64,000 nucleotides of DNA from a bacterium (GTDB lineage Bacteria; Lernaellota; Lernaellaia; JACKCT01), in NCBI GenBank assembly GCA_019912885.1, contig JAIOHV010000197.1, forward strand, positions 1-64,000, read 5' to 3'. Below the pieces are notes generated by a model, which did not search any database, was not told the DNA's origin, and saw nothing but the letters and a program-made list of their open reading frames with translations. Position 1 is the stretch's first letter. Each line of letters opens with the position of its first letter. Below, one piece after another: positions 41,777 to 50,113 of this stretch. The translations under genes and the position numbers were made by a program.

Positions 41777-42259
41777 TTAGATGAGGCCCTCGCCGCTTGT
41801 CGCATCGCCTTCGAGGCTTCGCCCCTCGGCGTCGTCGAGCGACATCGAGCCGGCGTTTTTCGTGAATTCGAAACCCTTGAAGGTTGGCGTGCGCCGCGAG
41901 CCGTTGACCTCCGGGTACCGGAACTGGATCGTGACGTTCTTGAGGTCGAGAAGGCTTTTGTATTCCTTCCCGTTCAGGAAAAACGATTTGCGGTCGCCGG
42001 CGCCGGCGGGCACGTCCTCCGGGCGTTCGAGGACGCCGGCGTTAACGCCCGTGCAGTCGAACGTCACCTTGTATTCGCGCTGCTTGCGCACGCGGCCGCG
42101 CGGATTTTTGTTCTTCCCGCCGGGGCCGCGGATGATCGGTTTCTCCTGCGTTTCCTCCCAGTCCGCGTTCTGGCAGGTCATGAGCGGCACGCCGTCGACG
42201 AGAACGACGATGTCCTCGAGGGTCGGGCCGTCTGCGACTTCAAATTCTTCGGCCGCCAT
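41777..42259 (-). CDS. Tail tube protein
   Basis: A 160-residue beta-rich protein (DIVVLVDGVPLMTCQNADWE, YKVTFDCTGVNAGV, NVTIQFRYPEVNG), matching size and gene order of contractile tail tube proteins: directly after the sheath and before the chaperone. Hexameric rings of it form the tube through which DNA passes. Confidence 0.8.
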   Translation of the reverse strand: MAAEEFEVADGPTLEDIVVLVDGVPLMTCQNADWEETQEKPIIRGPGGKNKNPRGRVRKQREYKVTFDCTGVNAGVLERPEDVPAGAGDRKSFFLNGKEYKSLLDLKNVTIQFRYPEVNGSRRTPTFKGFEFTKNAGSMSLDDAEGRSLEGDATSGEGLI

Positions 42260-42262
42260 GGG

Positions 42263-43717
42263 CTAGCTCCTTTCGACGTGGACCCGGTGCCGGACCCGTC
42301 GCATCGTTCTCGTGTTCAAAATGCCCATATCGAAATCGACATCGCCTTCGGCGTCCTGCGTCACGTCGCTCTCGTACCCGGCGATCGTGCCGCGCCGGCC
42401 CGCGCTCGGGCTGTTCGGCATGCGATTTTCCAGCGGCTTTTCCATCGCCATCCGCAAGGCCGCGAGGCCGTCGTTCGTGTCGGGATCGTTCGGCTGGCCC
42501 CAGATGACCTTGCCGGCCTCGCGCGCCTCCATGCCGCAGGTGAAGATCGTCCGGATCACCTCGGCGTATTTGAAGTCGCTCGTGTTTTCGGCGAGCGTCC
42601 GGTCGTTGCCGATGATCACGCCGCGGCCTTCCTCGGTGCGCAGATAGCTGATCCGCGCGTCGGCCAGGTCGTTGCGCATCTCGACCGGGATCTCCGGCTC
42701 GAGGTCGCCTCCGTTCTGAACGAGGATGTTGACCGGCGAGCGGTTGATGTTCTCCGCGAACCACGCGCCGAGAAACTGCGCCGCCGTGGAGGCGACGTAT
42801 TCCTCGCCGTCGCCGTCGGTGTAGGTGCGCTGGCCCGCGACGCCGATCAGCTCGCGGTACGCCTCGCCCGTCGTTTCCTCGATGAGGCCATCGACCCACG
42901 CCTGCACGTCTTCGCGCCAGGCGCTCGAGTTGACGGGATTTTCCGTCTCGAAGGCCTTCAGTTCGACGACGACCAGGCGCTCGACCTGCTGGCTTGTCAG
43001 CATGTCGGCGGCGTGCGTCGCGAGGGCCTCACGAAGGCCGTCGTCCCCCTCGCCGACGTTGTCGAGCGTGAGAAGCAGGGGCAGCGTCTTTTCGTCCTTG
43101 GCAAGGTCGAGCGCGAGGATCAATTCGTCGCCGGTCCAGGTGCCGTTTGTCCCTCCCTCGAAATCCGTCCAGTCCGGGAGGTCCGCGGTCTCGCCGCCCC
43201 CCGCCGTGGCCGTGATCGAAAGGCTCGAATCGTTGACCGCCTCGACGATCTCCTCCTTCGTGCCCTCGAATTGCGTGACGTCGCCGTCCTCGCCGCGGCG
43301 GAGCGAGGCGACGTAATCGCCCTCCTCCTCGCCCTCCTCGGCCATGAACTGCCAGTCGTTGCCGCCGTCGCCCGTGTATTCGTATTCAAAGCTCACGAAC
43401 GCGGCCGACGAGCCGTTGTCCCACCAGACGAAGCTCGCCTTTTGGGCGCCGTCGCCGCAGCGGATCGCGTCGACGGTCAGCGGCTTCTTGTTCAGCACCG
43501 CCGCCGAAATCGACTCGCGAACCGCGCGCGGCAGGCGTTGGGACGTGCCGAACATCTCCTCGGCGGCGGCCACGCCGGACATGCCGGAGAAGGTCTGCTT
43601 CGTGTGAAGCGGGCCGTCGGAGCCAAGGCCCATCAGAAGGATCCGATGTTCGAGGCTTGTCGGCGCGTCGGACTGGAAATTGTCCTCGTATTCGGTTTCG
43701 ATTCTCGGCTCGCCCAT
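42263..43717 (-). CDS. Contractile tail sheath protein
   Basis: A 484-residue protein. The N-terminal about 95 residues and the C-terminal about 110 residues (AAQFLGAWFAENINRSPVN, GVIIGNDRTLAENTSDFKY, RTIFTCGMEAREAGKVIWG) resemble the DUF2586/gpL-type sheath, with a large acidic insertion (about 125-215) that would lie on the outer surface. The gene precedes the tube gene as in Mu-like tails. Its presence classifies the phage as contractile. Confidence 0.8.
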   Translation of the reverse strand: MGEPRIETEYEDNFQSDAPTSLEHRILLMGLGSDGPLHTKQTFSGMSGVAAAEEMFGTSQRLPRAVRESISAAVLNKKPLTVDAIRCGDGAQKASFVWWDNGSSAAFVSFEYEYTGDGGNDWQFMAEEGEEEGDYVASLRRGEDGDVTQFEGTKEEIVEAVNDSSLSITATAGGGETADLPDWTDFEGGTNGTWTGDELILALDLAKDEKTLPLLLTLDNVGEGDDGLREALATHAADMLTSQQVERLVVVELKAFETENPVNSSAWREDVQAWVDGLIEETTGEAYRELIGVAGQRTYTDGDGEEYVASTAAQFLGAWFAENINRSPVNILVQNGGDLEPEIPVEMRNDLADARISYLRTEEGRGVIIGNDRTLAENTSDFKYAEVIRTIFTCGMEAREAGKVIWGQPNDPDTNDGLAALRMAMEKPLENRMPNSPSAGRRGTIAGYESDVTQDAEGDVDFDMGILNTRTMRRVRHRVHVERS

Positions 43718-43723
43718 CGCGGC

Positions 43724-44080
43724 TTACCTCCCGAGCGGCTGTTTGCGGAAGCGCCCCCAGCCCTCGATGAATGTCTGTTCGTCGATCATGTCGCCCGCCG
43801 CAAGGCCGAGCTGCTTGCGAAGCATCGGGGCCGCGAGCGGACTGACACGGTGCTTTTTGATCAGGGCGTCGAGCGGGCGCTTCGGGCCGCGCCTGGCCGC
43901 GACCGACGCCTGCGGCGCGTCATCGATCGGCGCCGGCGGCACGTATTCGACCCCGCTCGAAGCGGGGGGCGACGGCGGTGGCGGCGCGAGCGGAGAAGGC
44001 ATCTCCGGGGGCAGCGCAATCGGCGCCTGAATTTCTTGCGTTTTCTCCTTGCGCGGATGCCCGCGCTTACGTCCCGACAT
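43724..44080 (-). CDS. Pro-rich phage protein, unknown
   Basis: A 118-residue protein with a basic start (SGRKRGHPRKEK), a Pro-rich linker (about residues 18-50, with PPPPSPP) and a helical C-terminal part (LDALIKKHRVSPLAAPMLRK). Not recognised. It sits between the connector genes and the sheath and overlaps the upstream gene by 14 bases. Confidence 0.5.
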   Translation of the reverse strand: MSGRKRGHPRKEKTQEIQAPIALPPEMPSPLAPPPPSPPASSGVEYVPPAPIDDAPQASVAARRGPKRPLDALIKKHRVSPLAAPMLRKQLGLAAGDMIDEQTFIEGWGRFRKQPLGR

Positions 44081-44627
44081 GAATCACCTCGTGGACGACT
44101 TTCGCGGACTTGATGAACGTGTTCATCGGCCGCTCGATGATTTCGCGGAATTGCACCTCGGCCTCGACCGAGGCGGCGTGGACGATGGGCTCGCCGGTCG
44201 TGTCGACGGCGGGGTCGGTCATGCCGGTGACCGCCAGGCGAATGACGTTCAGGTCTTCATCCGTTTTCGGATCGGCGATGGAAAGCGCGCCCTGCGCCTG
44301 CAAAACCGCGAGCTTGGCATACACCGCGTTGCGAAGATCCAGGCACCGGTCCTCGCTCGAAAGTTCTTTCGTGCCCGCGGCCTTCACCGTGAACGTCAGC
44401 GTCGTCGCGACCGTGCTGTGTTTCACCGCGTGCGTCGGCTTTCCGGACTCGTCTTTCTTGTAGTAGCTCGTCCGGCCGGCGAAACGGCGGATCGAACGAT
44501 GCCCGTTCTGCGCGACGTCGACGCACGGGTACTTCGATTTCCGGTTCGCGGCGTCGTCGGCGAAGGCCTCGAGCCCGGGCACCGCGTCCTCGATGATCTG
44601 CCCGAAAGCTCGCTTGAGGCTTGCCAT
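44067..44627 (-). CDS. Putative tail terminator / completion protein
   Basis: A 186-residue protein. Residues 65-90 (TTLTFTVKAAGTKELSSEDR) and the C-terminal ASVEAEVQFREIIERP form beta strands as in tail completion proteins; the N-terminus is helical. It lies between the gp10-like gene and the sheath, the usual place of the tail terminator that joins head and tail. Family not certain. Confidence 0.5.
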   Translation of the reverse strand: MASLKRAFGQIIEDAVPGLEAFADDAANRKSKYPCVDVAQNGHRSIRRFAGRTSYYKKDESGKPTHAVKHSTVATTLTFTVKAAGTKELSSEDRCLDLRNAVYAKLAVLQAQGALSIADPKTDEDLNVIRLAVTGMTDPAVDTTGEPIVHAASVEAEVQFREIIERPMNTFIKSAKVVHEVIHVGT

Positions 44628-45205
44628 CAGGAGCCTCCCTTCGACGCGCGCGCGACGGCCCGCCGGGCTTCGCGCACGACGATCCCGTTGCCGGCGCGCG
44701 CGGCCGAGGTCAGGAACGGCTGCGGCCGGCGGATGCCGGGATGGTGAACGCGGCGCGCGAAATCGAATTCGACGTCCAGGTGCCGCTTGTTCGGCGCGTT
44801 CGCGGCGTCGCGATACTGGAGGCGTTTGTAGAATTTCGCGCGGCCCGTTTTTGTCTTTTTCGTAAGCGACTTGTGGCCCTTTGGCGAGCGGCGCGGGATC
44901 GTCAAGGCTTTCACGTTTTTGGCCTTGATCGCGTGCGGCTTCGCGCCGCTGTCCACGGCCATCGCGTACACTTTGTTCGTGCCGACCGCGCCCTCGGTAT
45001 CCGAGGTAACGTGGCCGGCGATCGACGCGCGAAGGTCGCCGGTCGTTCCGACGGGCGCCTTGTACTTGGCGTACTTTTCGATCTGGCGCACCGACTGGAC
45101 GACGGCGCGCCGTTGTTCGCGGGCATGGACGCGCGCGAAGTTCCGGACGAGCGCGGTCGCATGGCCGAGCCCGGAAACCTTCACGCTGACCTCAAAGCCC
45201 GCCAT
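44627..45205 (-). CDS. HK97 gp10-like / virion morphogenesis protein
   Basis: A 192-residue basic protein. AREQRRAVVQSVRQIEKYAK, YKAPVGTTGDLRASI and VYAMAVDSGAKPHAI are the hallmarks of the HK97 gp10/neck family, which caps the connector. The C-terminal half is rich in Lys/Arg, and the last residues PGIRRPQPFLTSAAR fit the family. It overlaps both neighbours by one base. Confidence 0.75.
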   Translation of the reverse strand: MAGFEVSVKVSGLGHATALVRNFARVHAREQRRAVVQSVRQIEKYAKYKAPVGTTGDLRASIAGHVTSDTEGAVGTNKVYAMAVDSGAKPHAIKAKNVKALTIPRRSPKGHKSLTKKTKTGRAKFYKRLQYRDAANAPNKRHLDVEFDFARRVHHPGIRRPQPFLTSAARAGNGIVVREARRAVARASKGGS

Positions 45206-45615
45206 CAGCCGCCCTCCTCCGCCTCGCCCTGCACCCGTTTGAGTTCGAGGCGCTTGTGCGTGACGATCGCGCCGAGCTGAAGCGGCTGCACGTGACGAAC
45301 GCGGAAGGTCTCGGGCTCGATCCCGCCGGGGCGCGTCACGATCAGGATGTCCCGCTTGGTCACGTCGGCATCGGGCAGGCAATTGGCCAGGCCGTCGGAT
45401 CCCTCGTAGAGGACCGGCGCATCGGCATCCGTGACGAATTCGATGTTGATCGACGCGACGGCCGTCGTGTCTTCCTCGACGGGCCCGTCAAACTCGCCTT
45501 CGTTCGCGACGAGCGGGCGCTTCACCTCGGCGATCGTGTCGCTCGCCTCGATCATGCCGCGCATGTCGTTTCGGACGATCTCGACTTCGGCGGGGGTCAG
45601 GTCGAATTCGCTCAT
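45205..45615 (-). CDS. Head-tail joining protein, putative
   Basis: A 136-residue protein with beta strands (VASINIEFVTDADAPVLY, RDILIVTRPGGIEPETFRV, LQLGAIVTHKRLELK). It lies between the two connector-type genes and is coupled to both by short overlaps. This matches the size and position of head-tail joining proteins (stopper type). Not recognised as a named family. Confidence 0.5.
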   Translation of the reverse strand: MSEFDLTPAEVEIVRNDMRGMIEASDTIAEVKRPLVANEGEFDGPVEEDTTAVASINIEFVTDADAPVLYEGSDGLANCLPDADVTKRDILIVTRPGGIEPETFRVRHVQPLQLGAIVTHKRLELKRVQGEAEEGG

Positions 45616-46052
45616 GCCGTCGCCTCGGTGTAGGCGGCGCCCATCTCGCCGATGCGTCCTTCAACCGGCGGTATCTTGTCGAGGCCGGCCGCCTCGCGAT
45701 ACATCGCAAGCAGCTCGGCCGCGAATTCCTTCCAGTTCGTCGCGGTCGAAATCCGGTTGACGGCCTTGTCGCCCGACTTGTACGAGAACGCCCGGCCGAT
45801 CGACGCCTTGCGCTGGACCGATGCCCAGAAATACGCGGCGAGAAGAAGAATCAGCTCCTCCTGCGTCGCGTTGGGATCGGGCGAGACGGTTTCGGATTCC
45901 TCGTCGCCGGTCATCGTGAACGCGCCTTTGCCGTCGGCCGCAAGACGCACGAGAGCCTTTTCGATCATGCGCTTGGCGGTCGCACGCGGCAGGGAATCCG
46001 CCGTCTCGCCAAGGTCCGCGCGAAGTTTGTCGATGAGGCTCGTCAGTTCCAT
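45612..46052 (-). CDS. Head-tail connector protein, putative
   Basis: A 146-residue mostly helical protein (LTSLIDKLRADLGETADSL, ATQEELILLLAAYFWASVQ). Helical connector (adaptor) proteins of the gp6/DUF-type have this size and position between capsid and neck genes. Assignment is by position and helical content. Confidence 0.5.
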   Translation of the reverse strand: MELTSLIDKLRADLGETADSLPRATAKRMIEKALVRLAADGKGAFTMTGDEESETVSPDPNATQEELILLLAAYFWASVQRKASIGRAFSYKSGDKAVNRISTATNWKEFAAELLAMYREAAGLDKIPPVEGRIGEMGAAYTEATA

Positions 46053-46055
46053 GCC

Positions 46056-46391
46056 TTACTTCCGGCCGCCTTTCGGCGGACGGCCCCGGCGAGGTTTCGC
46101 CGATGGCGTTTTCGTTTCGGACTTCGGAGGCGCCGGGGGCGGCGGCACGGCCAATGGCGGCGCCTTGGCCGCGCCGGATTTCCCCTCCACGGGGGGCGGC
46201 GCCATAAGCGGCGCGGGCTTTTGGGGAAGCTCCGCGGGCAGCAGGTAGCCGCCGCGCGCGATCAGATGCGCGACCGCCGGATCCTTCGGATCAAGCTCGT
46301 AGATTTGCCCGCGCTTCAACACGAGCTCATCGCCGCCGTCGCCCCGGGGGACGTGGACGACGGCGGCTTCACTGACAATCTTGAATCGCAT
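46056..46391 (-). CDS. Pro-rich phage protein after the capsid gene
   Basis: A 111-residue protein with a small N-terminal beta domain (RFKIVSEAAVVHVPRGDG, about residues 2-45) and a Pro/Lys-rich C-terminal tail (PPPPAPPKSETK, SAKPRRGRPPKGGRK) with an AT-hook-like GRPPKGGR motif. It could be a small head protein or a DNA-binding factor. Unknown. Confidence 0.5.
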   Translation of the reverse strand: MRFKIVSEAAVVHVPRGDGGDELVLKRGQIYELDPKDPAVAHLIARGGYLLPAELPQKPAPLMAPPPVEGKSGAAKAPPLAVPPPPAPPKSETKTPSAKPRRGRPPKGGRK

Positions 46392-46416
46392 GCCTTCTCC
46401 CGGCCGGACGCCCGGA

Positions 46417-47292
46417 TCACGTCGTGATGCGAACGCGGACGACCTTCGGGTTGTAGATCGCAACGCCGGACTCCTCGAACGCGAGCACGCCCTGCTTGAA
46501 CTTCTGCGGCTGCTCGATCTCGACCTGGTCCTCCTTCTCGAGGACGTAGTCGCCGATCTGCGTGTCGAAGAAGAAAAAGGCCTCGGTGTCCTCGCAGTGG
46601 ACGGAGTTGACGAAGTTCCCGCCGCTGAAGGTGATCGACTGGACCCCCCTCGTTTGCAGATCCGCGGCGACCGGATCGGCGAGACCGGCGAAGCCCTCGA
46701 CATCCTGGTTGCGGCCGCCGCGCATCAGGATGTATTTCAGCGGCAGGCCGATGTCCTCGCCGATCGACGTGGCGCTCTTGAACGCGGCTTTGGTGAAGAC
46801 CGAGCCCGAGCTGATGTCCACCGTGAAACCGGGCTGGATCGACGCGCGGATGACATCGATGGTGCGCTTGTCGCGCTTTTCGGCGACGATTTCGCCGGCG
46901 CGCATCATGATCTTCGCGAGATCGCCGATGCGCCCCTTGCGGAAGGTGCGAACGTCGAACATCGGGTTCGTGAAGATGCGCTGGAAAAAGACCGGAACCT
47001 CGTTCTCCACGATGTCCACCTGCTTGGCGTGGCCCTTCAGGTCGGACACGTAGGCCACGAGATCGTCGGTCGTCACGACGACCGTGCGGTCGCCGTCGTC
47101 GCGCACGTCCTTGTTGAGCAGGAGCGAGGTGATTTCGCGCTGCTTCACCACCTTCGCGAAGGGCACGGCGATGATCTCGGCGACCGTCTCGAAGTCCTCC
47201 TGCTCGTAGGCCTCCGCGACGGTTTCCATGAGCTGCTCATCCTCCTCGCGGGAGAGAGCCTGCGTTTCGAGTTCGTTCAGTTCAACGGCCAT
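46417..47292 (-). CDS. Major capsid protein
   Basis: A 291-residue protein downstream of protease, scaffold and decoration genes, in the standard head order. The N-terminal about 60 residues are acidic and helical (REEDEQLMETVAEAYEQED); the rest shows the HK97-type pattern with VPVFFQRIFTNPMFDVRTF, an extended loop, FTVDISSGSVFTKAAFKSA and PKVVRVRITT at the end. There is no separate short form. Recognition is by order and general fold signature. Confidence 0.75.
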   Translation of the reverse strand: MAVELNELETQALSREEDEQLMETVAEAYEQEDFETVAEIIAVPFAKVVKQREITSLLLNKDVRDDGDRTVVVTTDDLVAYVSDLKGHAKQVDIVENEVPVFFQRIFTNPMFDVRTFRKGRIGDLAKIMMRAGEIVAEKRDKRTIDVIRASIQPGFTVDISSGSVFTKAAFKSATSIGEDIGLPLKYILMRGGRNQDVEGFAGLADPVAADLQTRGVQSITFSGGNFVNSVHCEDTEAFFFFDTQIGDYVLEKEDQVEIEQPQKFKQGVLAFEESGVAIYNPKVVRVRITT

Positions 47293-47293
47293 G

Positions 47294-47674
47294 TCAGCCC
47301 TCCTTGCGGCCGAACGTGATGTTCGAGCCGGTCACCGCGCGGACGATGCCGAGCGAAAATTCCCCGTCTCCGAGCGAGTCGGGATCGACGCCTTCCGGGA
47401 GAGCGTCGCTGCCGGCGCGAACCGCCTGGCCGGGGGTCGGCGCCGATGCGAATGCGTTGGTCTCCATGAGCGAGGAGCCCGAAAGCACCGCGCACTTCTG
47501 GCCGGCCGTTGCGTCCGTCAGCAGGAAACCCGCCGACGCAACGTTGGCGTCCGTGTTCGCCTCGACCGTGCCCTCGTCGGTGATGCGCACGCATTGCGCC
47601 GCCGTCATGTTCTCCGCGGCGTCCATGGTGCCGTCGACGAAGCCGTCACCCGCCAAATCTCGAATGAAACCCAT
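47294..47674 (-). CDS. Capsid decoration protein
   Basis: A 126-residue beta-rich protein (AAQCVRITDEGTVEANTDAN, SAGFLLTDATAGQKCAVL, EFSLGIVRAVTGSNI) of the DUF2190/capsid-cement type. It lies immediately upstream of the capsid gene, two bases away. Such proteins stabilise the shell from outside. Confidence 0.75.
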   Translation of the reverse strand: MGFIRDLAGDGFVDGTMDAAENMTAAQCVRITDEGTVEANTDANVASAGFLLTDATAGQKCAVLSGSSLMETNAFASAPTPGQAVRAGSDALPEGVDPDSLGDGEFSLGIVRAVTGSNITFGRKEG

Positions 47675-47686
47675 GTCGTCCCTCCG

Positions 47687-48856
47687 TTAGCGCGCGCCGA
47701 CGCGGCGACGCATGAGGGCGACGGGATCGGCGCCGTCGTTCCGGTCGGAACGGTCGGCGGGAGCGCCACCCTTTTTGGTGTTGATCTTCGACGCGCCGGT
47801 TTCGCCGGCGGGCTCGTCCGTCTTCCCGGGCTTGGCCTCGTCGCCGGCCTTCTCATCCGTCGCGGCTTTCGGCTCGGGCAGCTCCTCCCAGGCCTCCTTT
47901 TTCGCGGCGAACGCCTCGGCCGAAAGGGCCTTGAGCTTCGCGATTTCGTCGGCCTTCGCCTTCCCGTCGGCGAACGTCTTGCCCTTTTTTTCCATGGTCG
48001 CGATGAGCGATTCGACGGCGCGATCCTTCTCCTTGGCTTCGAAGGTCTCGACGCGCTTGTGCAGCTCGTCGCGCTCCTTCGTCAGGCTCGCCACCTGCTC
48101 TTCGAGGTCCTTGACGCGCTTTTCCGCCGCCTGCAGGTCCTCGGCCTTCGCCGCGGCCGTCTCGAGATTTCCGTCTTTTCCGTCCATGTTTTCCTCCGTG
48201 GTCGCGAGATTTTCGGCCGCGACTTCAAGAATTCTCGCGGCGGCGTGCGCTCCCGGCTTGTCCAGAAGCGCAACCGCCGAATAGGTCACCCCGTGCATGA
48301 TCACGTCGGCCTGGCTCGTCCCGATGATCCAGCCGGTGGCCGGATCGATGCGCAGGTGCGCGCAGATGTCGCGCTTCTTGCGGAAATGCTTTCCGCACTT
48401 GCTGCACTCACCCTCGGCGAACGAGTTTTCCTTGCTGACGAATCCGATATCCCCGTCCGCCAGGCTCTCCCGGCAAAGGCGCTGATGCTCGGTGGTGTCG
48501 TAGATGCGCCCTCGGCAAACGAGCTTGTCGCCGACGAGCTGCGCCTCGACGATCTTTCCGACCTTCGAGGTGAAGGAGCGCTCGTGAAGATCGCCGGGCT
48601 TGGTGATCGGCTGCGTCGCCATCTTGATTTTCTTGCCGACGGCGGATTTCGCGGCCGCGCCCGCTTCCTCGCGCGTGAGGCGCGTGCCGTTGTCGTTGCG
48701 CCCCACGGCATCAAGGACAAATCGGAAAAATTCGCCGGGCTGCCCCTTTGCGGCCGGCTCCATGCGGATCGCGGCGTCGGCCACGCTGGCGAACGCGAAA
48801 AGCTCCTCGCCGTCGCGTCCGTCGCGCTTCAACATTTCGAGGATCTCATTGGCCAT
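47687..48856 (-). CDS. Scaffold-like head protein with zinc-finger motif
   Basis: A 389-residue protein. Residues about 1-210 form a globular domain (EFFRFVLDAVGRNDNGTRL, GDIGFVSKENSF) with a Cys/His cluster CSKCGKHFRKKRDICAHLR (about 130-148) that could bind zinc. Residues about 215-340 are a strong coiled coil (LQAAEKRVKDLEEQVASLTK), and the tail is disordered and ends RMRRRVGAR-like. Scaffolds are typically coiled coils placed between protease and capsid, as here. The globular domain may be a second protease-like fold. It overlaps the ClpP-type gene by 11 bases. Confidence 0.6.
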   Translation of the reverse strand: MANEILEMLKRDGRDGEELFAFASVADAAIRMEPAAKGQPGEFFRFVLDAVGRNDNGTRLTREEAGAAAKSAVGKKIKMATQPITKPGDLHERSFTSKVGKIVEAQLVGDKLVCRGRIYDTTEHQRLCRESLADGDIGFVSKENSFAEGECSKCGKHFRKKRDICAHLRIDPATGWIIGTSQADVIMHGVTYSAVALLDKPGAHAAARILEVAAENLATTEENMDGKDGNLETAAAKAEDLQAAEKRVKDLEEQVASLTKERDELHKRVETFEAKEKDRAVESLIATMEKKGKTFADGKAKADEIAKLKALSAEAFAAKKEAWEELPEPKAATDEKAGDEAKPGKTDEPAGETGASKINTKKGGAPADRSDRNDGADPVALMRRRVGAR

Positions 48857-49712
48857 CGCCGCCCCCCGTGATGCTGGCGCCATCGCCCGCGCTGTCGGCG
48901 CCGACAGGAGAAACGGGAACCACGTCGGCGAGGCTCCCGGCGATCCGGTCGACCACGCCGAATTCGACAAGGCCCGCCGCATCGAGGAACTTGTCGCGCA
49001 TGCCTTCCGGGTTCTCGCGTAGCGCTTCCTTGATCTTGTCCGCGCTGATACCCGTGTCCGCGGCCAGGATGTCGAGCACGAGATTGTTCAGTCGCTCCAT
49101 TTCCTTGATGTCGGCCTTCTGGTCGCCGAGGCTTCCCATCGTCCAGCCGGAAATCTCGTGAACCATCCCCGTCGAGCGAGGCATGGCGAAGCGCTTGCCC
49201 TTCGCGCCGTGCGCCGCGAGGAAAAAACCCGCGGACATCGCGGTTCCGAAGACACAGGTGCGAACCGGAACGCCGCACGCATCCATGGCGTCGAGCATCG
49301 CGAGAAGGCCGTAAGCGCGGCCGCCCGGCGAGTCGATCGCAACGAGAATGTCGGTTTCCGGATCCTCGGCGGCGTACTGGTAGAGCTGATCGATGAAAGA
49401 ACTGGCGTCCCAGAAGCCGTGCACCCAGATCGTTCGGGGCATCGGCGGGCGCGGCGCCGGCATCATCGCGACCATGTCGCCGTGGTGGCCGGCGCTGTTG
49501 GTCGGCACGGGCAACCGCGAGGCGCCCGTCATGAGGGAGCGCATAAGGTCGATTTCGAGAAGCTGGCGCTGAAGCGATGGCGCGCCGATTTCGGGCGCGG
49601 GGACCGTCTGCGTCGCCGCCTCCAACACGGGCTCGCGACGACGCAGATAGCCGCCGACGCCTTTCAGCAGGCTTTCATAACGTGCTCCCATTTTGTGGAA
49701 ACCGAAATTCAC
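48846..49712 (-). CDS. ClpP-type prohead protease
   Basis: A 288-residue serine protease of the ClpP/crotonase fold. AIDSPGGRAYG (about residues 126-136), GTAMSAGFFLAAHG with catalytic Ser 160, and MVHEISG with catalytic His 185 are visible; the catalytic Asp lies further on. It matures the capsid and scaffold during head assembly. GTG 49712 is chosen because GAGGGAA precedes it; ATG 49691 has no ribosome-binding site. A repeated phage element lies 72 bp upstream. Confidence 0.9.
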   Translation of the reverse strand: MNFGFHKMGARYESLLKGVGGYLRRREPVLEAATQTVPAPEIGAPSLQRQLLEIDLMRSLMTGASRLPVPTNSAGHHGDMVAMMPAPRPPMPRTIWVHGFWDASSFIDQLYQYAAEDPETDILVAIDSPGGRAYGLLAMLDAMDACGVPVRTCVFGTAMSAGFFLAAHGAKGKRFAMPRSTGMVHEISGWTMGSLGDQKADIKEMERLNNLVLDILAADTGISADKIKEALRENPEGMRDKFLDAAGLVEFGVVDRIAGSLADVVPVSPVGADSAGDGASITGGGDGQ

Positions 49713-49783
49713 TCGCTTCCCTCGATCAACAGGCTTACGCCTCGTTTAGCGAGTCGAAGATTACGCGAGAGAATTTTTACAAA

Positions 49784-49806
49784 GGGAGGGCGGCGTGTTT
49801 TTTAGA
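49784..49806. repeat. Phage-wide element, copy E
   Basis: GGGAGGGCGGCGTGTTTTTT followed by AGA; on the minus strand this is an A-tract and then CACGCCGCCCTCCC, 72 bp upstream of the prohead protease start. Identical core to copy A and similar to copies B, D and F. Confidence 0.7.
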
Positions 49807-49851
49807 AACCTGGGCGAGCGGCGTTTGCGGAACTGAAAATCAACACAATCC

Positions 49852-50106
49852 CTAGCTGAAAAGGCGTTTGATGAACTCGGCAGGCGAAACGTCCGGGATG
49901 AAGTCGGAGGCCTTCGATTTGCCGTCAACCGGCTCGAATACGGTATCGCCCTCTTGGTCGTCCTGAACGGCGTCGTGCGCGCGCTCGCTGCCCCAAAACG
50001 CCACCGGGATGCCATCCGGGTAGGCGGGGCACTTCCAGACATGTGGATTGGCGTCATCAATCTTATTCTTGCACGCGTCGCACTGCGAACCATTCGCGGG
50101 GATCAT
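49852..50106 (-). CDS. Small zinc-ribbon phage protein
   Basis: An 84-residue acidic protein with CDACKNKIDD near the N-terminus and a further Cys (WKCPAYPDG), forming a partial zinc ribbon. It lies between the Mu-F-like gene and the protease. Unknown role. Confidence 0.5.
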   Translation of the reverse strand: MIPANGSQCDACKNKIDDANPHVWKCPAYPDGIPVAFWGSERAHDAVQDDQEGDTVFEPVDGKSKASDFIPDVSPAEFIKRLFS

Positions 50107-50113
50107 CGTTGCC

